Notes: generated from the sequence alone by a model not told the origin. 7,745 nt of DNA from Dehalococcoidia bacterium (GCA_015661045.1 JACVQG010000199.1:1-7745), one strand, 5' to 3'; numbered from the stretch's first letter, positions 1 to 6,593 are shown. Program-made: numbers and translations.

Positions 1-54
1 CATCTGCACTTGCGAAAGTTTGCCCTGCTCAATAGCCAGCATTTCTTCAGCCTG
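1..54 (-). repeat. 54-bp perfect direct repeat, copy 2 (C-terminal arm of SbcC)
   Basis: Bases 1-54 are identical to 478-531. The offset is 477 bp, exactly 159 codons, so both copies are read in the same frame and encode the same 18 residues (QAEEMLAIEQGKLSQVQM). Protein similarity extends N-terminally to about base 156, with a YLSL motif and a TQLA...EKD motif aligned after a three-residue gap. The copy touches the window edge and may continue. Confidence 0.9.
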
Positions 55-2565
55 TTTCATGTCCTTCTCCGTCATCGCCAGTTGTGTGGTTGTCCTGGAC
101 TTCTCCGAATTCCACTTCTTTTCAGCATCATCGATTTCTTGTGCCAGCGATAAATAGTCCCGCTTTACCTCCGCCAACCGCTTTGATTTTGATCCCAGTT
201 CTACCTTTAACTCCCCTTGTCTTTGTTCAAAGGTCTGTTGCTGTCCCAGAAGCTCTTTTATAGAATCAAGTATCTGGGATAGAGACTGGCGTTCGGCCTG
301 AATACGTATCTCCGTCTCATCCAACTGGCGTTTCCTGGTTTCGTAAGGTACCAGTTCCGATAGGCTCGCCCTCACCGCTTGATGCTTTGACTTGTCATAG
401 CCCACGGTTTCAATCTCGACTGTCAACTTGCCCATTAATTCTTGCTCAGGCCTGGCGTATTCATTGGCGGACAGGCGCATCTGCACTTGCGAAAGTTTGC
501 CCTGCTCAATAGCCAGCATTTCTTCAGCCTGCCGGGCAGAATCCACATCTTTTTCCAGGGAAGCTAATTGAGTACGTGTTTTAGACATCTCCCGGTTGAT
601 TTGCTCTTCTTCCTGTTTTAGTTCATTCACCAGGGAAAGGTACCTCGTTTGGGTATTTTTAAGGGACGTCTGTGTGGTAGCCCGCGCCGCTGTTTTGGCT
701 TCAATTTCTTGCCGGTACCTGGTTTCCAGCCGCTCTTTTCCCTCGATGCCGAGGTCGGTCTCACACAAGGGACAATGGGCGTCTCCGCTAGCCAGGAGCG
801 CCAGTTTCTCTTTTGAAGAAAATGTGTCTCTTCCTAGCTGGTCGTATTCCGTCTGCAAGCTATTGATTGTGTCTCTAAGCTCTTGAGCATGCTCCCTCTT
901 CTGTTTCGCAACAAGTTCACGAGTCTCCAGTAGTTTCAACTCATTAAGCGTCTCGGAAAGTGACTTGCGTAGCTCAGTCAATGAAGCGGATTTGCTTCCC
1001 AACTCAGAGACCTTTTGTGTCACCAGAGCATGCTCGCGTTCCAGCACTGCCCTGGCGGCGGCAATAAGGCGTTCCAGCCGGTTGGTCTCCGTTTGCAAAG
1101 CATTGATTTTAGCCAGTTTATCACTCCAGAGATCAGCGTCTGCTCTGGATTGCTGAAGCCGCATGTAGCCCTCTTCGATTTCCGTGCGTTGAACAACCAG
1201 GACCTCGTATTCTTTTATAAGACGCGTGTGGTCATCGCACCTGGATTGGGCAGCCTGTAATCTTTTGCCAGTTTCGGTCATATGCTGCGATGCCTGCTGT
1301 AGCTCAGTTTCTATTTGACCGCATATCACCTGGAGCAGATTGGTCTCTTCCCGAAGCCGTTGCACACCTTGCCGTCTTTCCAGTAATGACGTCTCTTCGG
1401 TCTGCAACTCAGTAAATCTGAGATGCAATGCAGCAAGGGCTTTCTGGAGACCGGGTAAGGCGGCTGACTTTTGTTCAAGAGCGTTTACCTCGTGCTTAAT
1501 CAAGGCTATCTCCCGCTCCACTATTGCCCTGACGTCTTTGATGAGATGTTCCAGACGACTTTGTTTCTGTTGGAGAGCGTTGAGCGCCTGAAGTTTGTTG
1601 CTCCAGACATCGGCATCTTTTCGAGACTGCTGTAGCTCGCCATACCCGGTCTCGATGGCCGCGCGCTCATTTAGCAGTCCCTCATATCCTTCGATACGAT
1701 GCTTGTGTTCGTGTTGCCGCACCTGCATAGCGCCGAGTTCTTTGCGTACCGGTTGAAGGCTCAGGCCGACTTGTTCTGCTTCAAGTTTCTTGGCCTGAAG
1801 TTCGCCCAGTTTTTCGCGCAGTTCGGCAACTTCAGCCTCTTGTAAGCGAATCTGGGGTTCCAGTGTTGCCAGTTCCTCTTGCACCCGGAGCATCTCTGTT
1901 TCATGGACAGATTTCAGCGTCAGTTCTCTGACCAAGTTCTCTATTTCGGAGTCCAGAACTATTATTTGGTTAGCTGCTTCTATACGCTTATCCCTGGCCT
2001 TTTTCTCTAATGTTTCGTAAAAGGATAGGCCCAGTATTTCAGCTAAAAGCTCTTTCCTTTTAGCCGGAGTCTTTATCGTAAACTCATCGGCCCTACCCTG
2101 CCGGATAAAGGCGCTGTTGATAAATGTATCGTAATCAAGCTTTAGTATATCTTCAATTTTATACTGCGTATCTCTAACACCGTTCCCCGAAATCGTTTTC
2201 CAATCATAAGGTGAAGTTGTTATACCGGCAATGTAGAGTTCAAGAATGCTCTGCGAAGGATGGCCAGGGGCGCCCCGCCTGTGTTTTCGTAATACACGAT
2301 AACGGGCAGCGCCGTCTTTAGATATTCCCACCCCAACCCCAAACTCAAGCTCAACTTCCATCTCAATCTGTCCCAGGTGCACCAGATCATCGGATGTTTT
2401 AGCCCTTGCCTGTCCCCATAAAGCCCAGGTCATGGCATCCAATAAAGATGATTTACCGGCGCCGTTATCTCCTGAAAAACAGGCTAAACGTATCCCTTCC
2501 AGGGAGAGTTCCTGTTCATTCCGGTAACCTAGAAAATTCTTCAACCGTAAGCGGAGAGGAATCAC
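1..2565 (-). CDS. sbcC: Rad50/SbcC-type SMC-like ATPase, C-terminus beyond window edge
   Basis: ABC-type DNA repair ATPase whose family usually pairs with the nuclease SbcD/Mre11. The frame is open for 855 codons from the GTG at 2565 to the left edge. Visible in order: the N-terminal strand pair; Walker A GDNGAGKSS (residues 32-40); the Q-loop FIRQGRADEF with Gln156; a long charged coiled coil; the zinc hook CPLC (Cys598 and Cys601, bases 763-774); and the start of the returning coil. The signature motif, Walker B and D-loop must lie outside the window. With the hook near residue 600 the whole protein should exceed about 1100 residues, long for SbcC. The length is partly explained by 159-residue internal repeats in both arms. 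GTG is chosen because it overlaps the upstream stop (GTGA), has a GGAG about 11 nt upstream, and places Walker A at the usual distance from the N-terminus. The family call is firm; the partner protein is less certain. Confidence 0.93.
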   Translation of the reverse strand, partial: MIPLRLRLKNFLGYRNEQELSLEGIRLACFSGDNGAGKSSLLDAMTWALWGQARAKTSDDLVHLGQIEMEVELEFGVGVGISKDGAARYRVLRKHRRGAPGHPSQSILELYIAGITTSPYDWKTISGNGVRDTQYKIEDILKLDYDTFINSAFIRQGRADEFTIKTPAKRKELLAEILGLSFYETLEKKARDKRIEAANQIIVLDSEIENLVRELTLKSVHETEMLRVQEELATLEPQIRLQEAEVAELREKLGELQAKKLEAEQVGLSLQPVRKELGAMQVRQHEHKHRIEGYEGLLNERAAIETGYGELQQSRKDADVWSNKLQALNALQQKQSRLEHLIKDVRAIVEREIALIKHEVNALEQKSAALPGLQKALAALHLRFTELQTEETSLLERRQGVQRLREETNLLQVICGQIETELQQASQHMTETGKRLQAAQSRCDDHTRLIKEYEVLVVQRTEIEEGYMRLQQSRADADLWSDKLAKINALQTETNRLERLIAAARAVLEREHALVTQKVSELGSKSASLTELRKSLSETLNELKLLETRELVAKQKREHAQELRDTINSLQTEYDQLGRDTFSSKEKLALLASGDAHCPLCETDLGIEGKERLETRYRQEIEAKTAARATTQTSLKNTQTRYLSLVNELKQEEEQINREMSKTRTQLASLEKDVDSARQAEEMLAIEQGKLSQVQMRLSANEYARPEQELMGKLTVEIETVGYDKSKHQAVRASLSELVPYETRKRQLDETEIRIQAERQSLSQILDSIKELLGQQQTFEQRQGELKVELGSKSKRLAEVKRDYLSLAQEIDDAEKKWNSEKSRTTTQLAMTEKDMKQAEEMLAIEQGKLSQVQM
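478..531 (-). repeat. 54-bp perfect direct repeat, copy 1 (C-terminal arm of SbcC)
   Basis: Partner of the repeat at the left edge. The surrounding homologous stretch (about 478-642) has diverged strongly at DNA level while these 54 bases remain identical. That pattern suggests recent recombination or gene conversion between older tandem coiled-coil units. Confidence 0.9.
979..1212 (-). repeat. Coiled-coil repeat unit B, N-terminal arm of SbcC
   Basis: This 78-codon stretch aligns without gaps to 1456-1689 at an offset of 477 bp (159 codons). My hand alignment gives about 42 of 78 identical residues. Shared anchors are GY..LQQSR.DAD.WS.KL, NALQ, RLE.LI, RA..ERE.AL and KSA.L. Weaker similarity continues on both sides, so the full unit is probably the whole 159 residues. 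Confidence 0.85.
1456..1689 (-). repeat. Coiled-coil repeat unit A, N-terminal arm of SbcC
   Basis: First copy, in protein order, of the 159-residue tandem unit found again at 979-1212. DNA identity is moderate, so this duplication is older than the 54-bp identity patch in the other arm. Confidence 0.85.
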
Positions 2566-4140
2566 GTAAAAGTCATCTCCTTATCCAATTCCGGAATAAG
2601 CACCCGTGTATTGGTTCCCTTTAATGCCTCTACAAAATATAGCGGATGTTCAGTATGTATCGGTATGAATATTTGAGGCTCTATTTTTCGGATTATCTCC
2701 ACTAAATCAGGCCCTGAAGCATGGCCTGAGGCATGAAATCCCTTTTCATCATCCGGAACTTGCCAGTTTAATTCCTCCCGCGGCAGACCAACACCCTTAA
2801 TATCGAAATGCTTTAACCAGTTATTAAGGCGCCTCATATCTAATTGTTGTTCCTCATCGTAGGCCTCGGAGGAAGAATAAATATACGTGCCACCCCGGGG
2901 TGCAATGTCAATAAGGTCATTGATATCCCAGAAACTAAAACAAAGGATAAATTCACCTGGTGAATTGCCTATCATGGACGGAGTTACTTTTCTATCTGTA
3001 AATCTGTCCCAAATCCCCTCTTCCCAGTTTGCCCTGCGGTAATGTCTATCCTCGTAGATAAGTATATCAGTCTGCTGTTCCAGAGACGTTACCTGATCTG
3101 ACGCAAGGGACATCTTGTCCAGCATATAAGCATCTTTAGCCAGTACCACCAGTTGGCGCTTTGTTTCCTGTGCTATCCGGTAAAAGGTTTGAAGGCGTTC
3201 GATATTCCGGGGACCAAAATCGGCAAGGACCATTTTACCCGAGGTATTGCGTGTAGCCTGGAGCGCCTTTTCGTAGACATTCTCTTCTGTAGTTTGTGTG
3301 GTCTCCATAACTCTCGTACCTTCACCCAGGTATATATATGGTTTTAATTTGCTGATTTCCTCGGCCGCTTTACTTGTTTTCCATCCGTTAATACCGTGCA
3401 GACGCAGGTCGCCTGAGTAAGCAACCCAACCTCTGGACGTGTTTATAGCATAAGCAGTGGCGCCAAATACCGAGTGGTCCACTGGAAAATAACGCACCGG
3501 TAATTTCCCTATACGGTCCCTTGAGATGGCGTTATGATAACAGACCATCTTTTTAGTCTTGGCCGGAGACCAATCCCAGAATTCCTGTGCCGTATTTCCC
3601 GATGGGAATCCATCCACGAATACAAAACACCTTTGCTGATACGGGCCTTCTGTCTTAAGGTAATTATTTTCTCGCACCCTCTGGCTCAAATAGCATATTT
3701 CCCGTTCAAAATCCGTTCCGCCGCAGTCCTGCATGGCCTTAACAATAAATCCTGTAAGAGCCGAGGCATAAATCGGGATTTCCTTCCTTAAAAAAGACAC
3801 ATAGCCACAGTGGTCTAAATGGGCATGAGAAACAAGGACTCCATCAACAGAGATTTTGGGAGCGGAGCCAAACCTTTGAATTATCTCGGGAATTACTAAG
3901 GGCCTGGCGTAAAATAAATGTCGCAATATCTGGCAGCTCCGATGGTAGTTTGAATATATAATAAGATTATATGTTGCCACACTTATTTCGTGGCGGGGGG
4001 TTAAGAAATTCCTCGAAATAATTACCCCTGATAGAGTAAGGTGTACCGAAATCCAGGAACAGGCCGGTGTCACTATCACGAAGGAATATTTTGTTGCCGC
4101 CAATTTGATTGACTCCGCCATAAAAATTGAGTGATAGCAT
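2562..4140 (-). CDS. Beta-CASP metallo-beta-lactamase-fold nuclease, reading frame broken near 5' end
   Basis: Likely a zinc-dependent RNase J/Artemis-like nuclease. The catalytic body is open from base 4121 to the TGA at 2562. It shows HAHLDH (3810-3827), a PVDHSVFG histidine motif, YSGDLRLHG, the beta-CASP GEGT motif, HASGHASGPD and IPIHTEHP, i.e. the MBL metal motifs plus beta-CASP motifs A-C. The usual N-terminus is in another frame: from the ATG at 4140 one reads MLSLNFYGGVNQIGGNKIFL, then FLDFGTPYS and YFEEFLNP, ending at a TAA at 3967-3969 after 57 residues. This ATG has GGGGG six bases upstream. The span of 1579 nt is one base more than a whole number of codons. The first 50-odd residues read from 4121 are therefore an out-of-frame artefact. 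The lesion could be real decay or a sequencing error. The stop overlaps the SbcC start. Whether the substrate is RNA or DNA cannot be told. Confidence 0.85.
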
Positions 4141-4166
4141 AGAATACCCCCGCGCGGTTTACTACA

Positions 4167-4195
4167 AAGATAGCTAAAATATTGAAGTCTGTCAA
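4167..4195 (-). promoter_or_regulatory. Sigma70-type promoter for the nuclease-SbcC pair
   Basis: On the minus strand TTGACA (4195-4190) is followed by 17 bases and TATCTT (4172-4167). The -35 is a full consensus match and the -10 matches 4 of 6. Initiation would fall about 20 bases before the ATG at 4140, leaving a very short leader that contains the palindrome CCGCGCGG (4150-4157) next to the GGGGG ribosome binding site. Confidence 0.6.
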
Positions 4196-4209
4196 AGAAT
4201 TTGGACTTC

Positions 4210-4215
4210 TATAAT
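4210..4215 (+). promoter_or_regulatory. Possible -10 box for the divergent VOC gene
   Basis: A perfect TATAAT lies 64 bases before the GTG at 4279, in an AT-rich stretch. No convincing -35 hexamer sits at 16-18 bases; CTGTCA at 4189-4194 is only 15 bases away and overlaps the -35 of the opposite promoter. Support is weak. Confidence 0.3.
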
Positions 4216-4278
4216 ATATACTTTTTCGATAAATCCCGTCATAATATTGCCTGAATTAAACTCAGGGGGTGAATATCT

Positions 4279-4691
4279 GTGATTACACGTTTTTTCGGAG
4301 TAAACGTAGCTGTAAAAGACCTGGACTCAGCAACCAAGCGTTTTACTGAAATCCTTGGGGTTAAACCTACCCCAATGACTAATAACGACTTTGCTTTCCC
4401 CCATCTGGTTGGTTCACAATATACACTTGATAACGGTGTCGTGATACGGCTAATAGCCTCTCAGTCACCGGATACCTCAATTGCCGGTTTTTAAATACTC
4501 GTGGGGAGGGGCTGTTCCTCATAACCGTAGAGACAGATGATGTTGAAAAAGAAATGCAGCACCTTGTAGAGATGGGCGTGCAATTAATTGGCAGCGAACC
4601 TATCCAGCACACCAGCGGGAAAGTTGGCTTTGTGCATCCCAGGTTTTTACATGGAGTGCAACTGGAATTGTTTCAACCGAAGTCAGAATAA
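4279..4691 (+). pseudogene. VOC/glyoxalase-fold protein (methylmalonyl-CoA epimerase-like), single-base frameshift
   Basis: Small vicinal-oxygen-chelate fold protein. GTG at 4279 is preceded by AGGGGGT (4264-4270). The first frame gives the typical opening (NVAVKDLDSATKRFTEILGV) and stops at 4492-4494 after 71 residues. The natural continuation (FLNTRGEGLFLITVETDDVE, then GFVHPRFLHGVQLELFQ) is in another frame and ends at the TAA at 4689-4691. Adding one T to the T5 run at 4488-4492 restores a single 137-residue protein of normal family length. The fold resembles methylmalonyl-CoA epimerase, but the first metal His (usual DHxGIAV) is Gly7 and the HH of the central strand is Phe-Leu; only the late Glu of QLELF is kept. 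Epimerase activity is therefore unlikely even if the frame is intact. Function is unknown. The gene diverges from the nuclease-SbcC pair. Confidence 0.8.
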
Positions 4692-4715
4692 TTCCAGACA
4701 TCGAAGCATTACCTT

Positions 4716-4742
4716 ATGCCCCAGGTTGAAACCTGGGGTACA
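4716..4742 (+). repeat. 27-nt REP-like palindromic element, copy 1
   Basis: Architecture is ATGCCCC, a 12-nt core AGGTTGAAACCT, then GGGGTACA. Bases 4719-4738 form a 9-bp stem around a central GA. It lies between the convergent ends of the VOC gene and the small Cys-rich gene, so it could act as a bidirectional terminator. No T-run follows on either side, so Rho-independent termination is not well supported. Confidence 0.7.
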
Positions 4743-4755
4743 GGATGGAATCCCA

Positions 4756-5046
4756 CTACTCCTTCAAGAAGGAAATAATATTTGCCTCAAAAACGGATGT
4801 ATCACTCAGATTTTCAACACTGATCACCAGATAGCGCTTTGCTCTGACTCTTACTTCTTTTTTATTACCGCAGGCACGAGGACAGCCGCAAAGGATGATT
4901 ACAACGTCAATATTATTCGTTGAAAGGGGCACTATCTCAAAACCGGATTGCCGGGCAATTATCTCTGTAATAGTGCGGCCCATCTTACCTAAATCCATTT
5001 GCGGATTACAGGAGCCGCAATATTTCAATGCAACTTTAATTTCCAT
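4756..5046 (-). CDS. Small cysteine-motif protein (CxxC and CxCx3C), unknown function
   Basis: A 96-residue protein if translated from the ATG at 5046. It opens MEIKVALKYCGSCNP, with Cys10 and Cys13, and has a second cluster ILCGCPRACG with Cys53, Cys55 and Cys59. Five cysteines in two clusters suggest binding of a metal or Fe-S cluster. There is no signal peptide or membrane segment; the hydrophobic run before Cys53 looks like a buried beta strand. It lies 56 bases downstream of the dehydratase gene on the same strand and is probably cotranscribed. An in-frame ATG at 5082 would add 12 residues, but that ATG belongs to the palindromic element, and the conserved-looking protein begins at MEIK. 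The 5046 start has no good ribosome binding site, whereas the 5082 start has GGAAG four bases upstream, so the start remains uncertain. I do not recognise a named family. Confidence 0.7.
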   Translation of the reverse strand: MEIKVALKYCGSCNPQMDLGKMGRTITEIIARQSGFEIVPLSTNNIDVVIILCGCPRACGNKKEVRVRAKRYLVISVENLSDTSVFEANIISFLKE

Positions 5047-5055
5047 TTTGTGTAT

Positions 5056-5082
5056 TGTACCCCCCGATATATCGGGGGGCAT
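5056..5082 (-). repeat. 27-nt REP-like palindromic element, copy 2 (inverted relative to copy 1)
   Basis: Read on the minus strand it is ATGCCCC, a 12-nt core CCGATATATCGG, then GGGGTACA: the same ends and spacing as the copy at 4716-4742 but a different core. Bases 5060-5079 form a perfect 20-nt palindrome. It sits between the dehydratase stop and the ATG at 5046 of the small gene, where it could attenuate transcription, protect the upstream mRNA, or hide or replace the native ribosome binding site. Confidence 0.75.
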
Positions 5083-5102
5083 GGTACTTCCACGATAAAA
5101 GA

Positions 5103-6545
5103 CTATTCCTTGATTTTGGCTAGCTTACGTGCCAGGCGCTTTTTATGCTCCAGATTAGCCTGACGCCATATCATGATTCTCTGCGCCTGAGGTGAGCCGG
5201 CGCCATGCATGGACTCGACCAGAGCTGTCCCACAGGTCATTGCTTCTAAGAGACGTGTCAGCCTCATTCTAGTCTCTGTTGGAACCCCGGAAGCGCCTTT
5301 CATGTACTTTTCCACGTATTTACCGATTTTCGGATCTTTCCAATCTGATTCGGCGGGTAGAGTTGCCATAATGCCGCCGGCAATATCCTGGGTTAGCCTT
5401 GCGATCTCGTAGATATTGCGGGTGACATTCAGCTTGGTAATATTGGCCAGCAGGGGATCTGCCATATATGAGCCGGAGGGTAAGGCATACCCCTGGCAGG
5501 AACAGGCAATGGAACAGCAATAGAGTGTCTCTGCCAGATGCACCATATCTATGAGTTTTTCTCTGATATGAGCCGCTCCTTGCGCCCCCTGAGATTCAGC
5601 CATGAGATATGTTGCGCCGATAAGAGCGTCGGCCAGACCTGTCTTGCAGCCGCCATAGTTCTGGCGGTGGGCAGTGGCAAATCTCTCCACTAGTGGATAG
5701 GCAAATTCATATTCGCCACACATAAATACGTGCTCCCAGGGCACAAATACATCATCAAAGACTATCAGAGCCTCACCGCCAACTATGCCATACTCCTCGT
5801 TACCCTGGTCTATCGTACAATCGCATTTGCGTGTATCGTTAGTCTGGCGGCCAAAGATGTGGATTACTCCGGGAGTGTCAACAGGTACATAAAAACAGAC
5901 AGCATAGTCTGCATCCTCGGCGGTCATAGCAGCGGTAGGCATGACCAGATGGCCGTGGGAATTTACTGCACCTGTAATATGCGCTTTAGCTCCTCGAACT
6001 ATTATGCCATCAGCTTTCCGTTGCACTATGTGTAGATAAGCGTCAGGGTCCTTCTGCTTACCGGGAGCCAGGGCACGGTCTCCTTTGGGATCTGTCATTG
6101 CGCCCGAAATCATTAAGTCATGATTCTGAACTTCTTTAAGCATTTTAATGAAACGCTGGTGGTAATTCGTACCGTTCTTTTTATCTATCTCGAAGGTTAC
6201 GGAGTAGACTGCATTGAGTCCATCGTGGCCTACACACCTCTGGAAACAGCTCCCGGTCTGTTGTCCGATAGCCCGGAGCATCTTTACCTTTTTTATCAAA
6301 TCGTCATGGCTATGGTGGATATGAGTGAAACGGCTTATTTTTTGATTGGTCAGATGGGAAGTTGCTGAAGTCAATTCCTCGAACTCTGGGGCCAAAGCCA
6401 TATCATAGGTCAATGCTGCTGCGTTTATATGAGGAATAAAAGCAGGATGGTCTAATATACTTTTAATCTTTTCCCCCATAAAGTAGACTTCCGGTTTCAA
6501 CAATTTAAGACTCGCCCGGTATTCATTACCTGTCATCATACCCAT
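5103..6545 (-). CDS. abfD: 4-hydroxybutyryl-CoA dehydratase / vinylacetyl-CoA delta-isomerase
   Basis: FAD and [4Fe-4S] enzyme that dehydrates 4-hydroxybutyryl-CoA to crotonyl-CoA, used in 4-aminobutyrate and succinate fermentation and in the hydroxybutyrate carbon fixation cycles. The protein has 480 residues, close to the 490 of Clostridium aminobutyricum AbfD. All four cluster ligands known there (Cys99, Cys103, His292, Cys299) appear shifted by one: Cys100 and Cys104 in GSCFQRC, His293 and Cys300 in HRQNYGGC. Residues matching the studied Thr190, Glu257, Tyr296 and Lys300 are also present (191, 258, 297, 301). These ligands separate it from the related HpaB hydroxylases, which lack the cluster. 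ATG at 6545 is preceded by GGGAGG (6555-6560) nine bases upstream. Unusual extra cysteines sit at 241/243 and 343/344/348/350. The gene follows the radical SAM gene after 48 bases and precedes the small Cys-motif gene. No CoA-transferase or 4-hydroxybutyrate dehydrogenase gene is in the window, so the pathway is not settled. Confidence 0.88.
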   Translation of the reverse strand: MGMMTGNEYRASLKLLKPEVYFMGEKIKSILDHPAFIPHINAAALTYDMALAPEFEELTSATSHLTNQKISRFTHIHHSHDDLIKKVKMLRAIGQQTGSCFQRCVGHDGLNAVYSVTFEIDKKNGTNYHQRFIKMLKEVQNHDLMISGAMTDPKGDRALAPGKQKDPDAYLHIVQRKADGIIVRGAKAHITGAVNSHGHLVMPTAAMTAEDADYAVCFYVPVDTPGVIHIFGRQTNDTRKCDCTIDQGNEEYGIVGGEALIVFDDVFVPWEHVFMCGEYEFAYPLVERFATAHRQNYGGCKTGLADALIGATYLMAESQGAQGAAHIREKLIDMVHLAETLYCCSIACSCQGYALPSGSYMADPLLANITKLNVTRNIYEIARLTQDIAGGIMATLPAESDWKDPKIGKYVEKYMKGASGVPTETRMRLTRLLEAMTCGTALVESMHGAGSPQAQRIMIWRQANLEHKKRLARKLAKIKE

Positions 6546-6593
6546 AGCTGCATACCTCCCAACGTATTACAAATACCACAATATGAGTAAAAA

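Noticed and set aside
184..1005. ELGSKS occurring in both arms of SbcC (988-1005 and 184-201)
   Set aside because: The flanks align only at coiled-coil background level and the offset does not match the 477-bp period; probably chance.
596..1591. Several short plus-strand open frames (e.g. 596-886, 965-1156, 1015-1260, 1340-1591)
   Set aside because: They lie opposite the continuous SbcC coding frame, have no family features, and arise from the reverse of coiled-coil codons.
2891..2902. CACCCCGGGGTG palindrome
   Set aside because: It lies inside the conserved beta-CASP coding sequence and lacks the ATG/TACA ends of the 27-nt elements.
4066..4121. ATG at 4121 as the start of the beta-CASP gene
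   Set aside because: The residues read from it do not resemble the family, whereas the ATG at 4140 in another frame gives the canonical beta-CASP N-terminus with a ribosome binding site.
4588..5098. Plus-strand open frames at 4588-4923 and 4895-5098
   Set aside because: The first overlaps the restored VOC frame out of phase and then runs antisense to the small Cys-motif gene. The second is antisense to that gene and to the palindromic element. Neither has recognisable features.
6558..6575. GTATT-TGT-AATAC inverted repeat before abfD as an operator
   Set aside because: Five base pairs in AT-rich sequence is too little to support a regulator site; noted only as a possibility.
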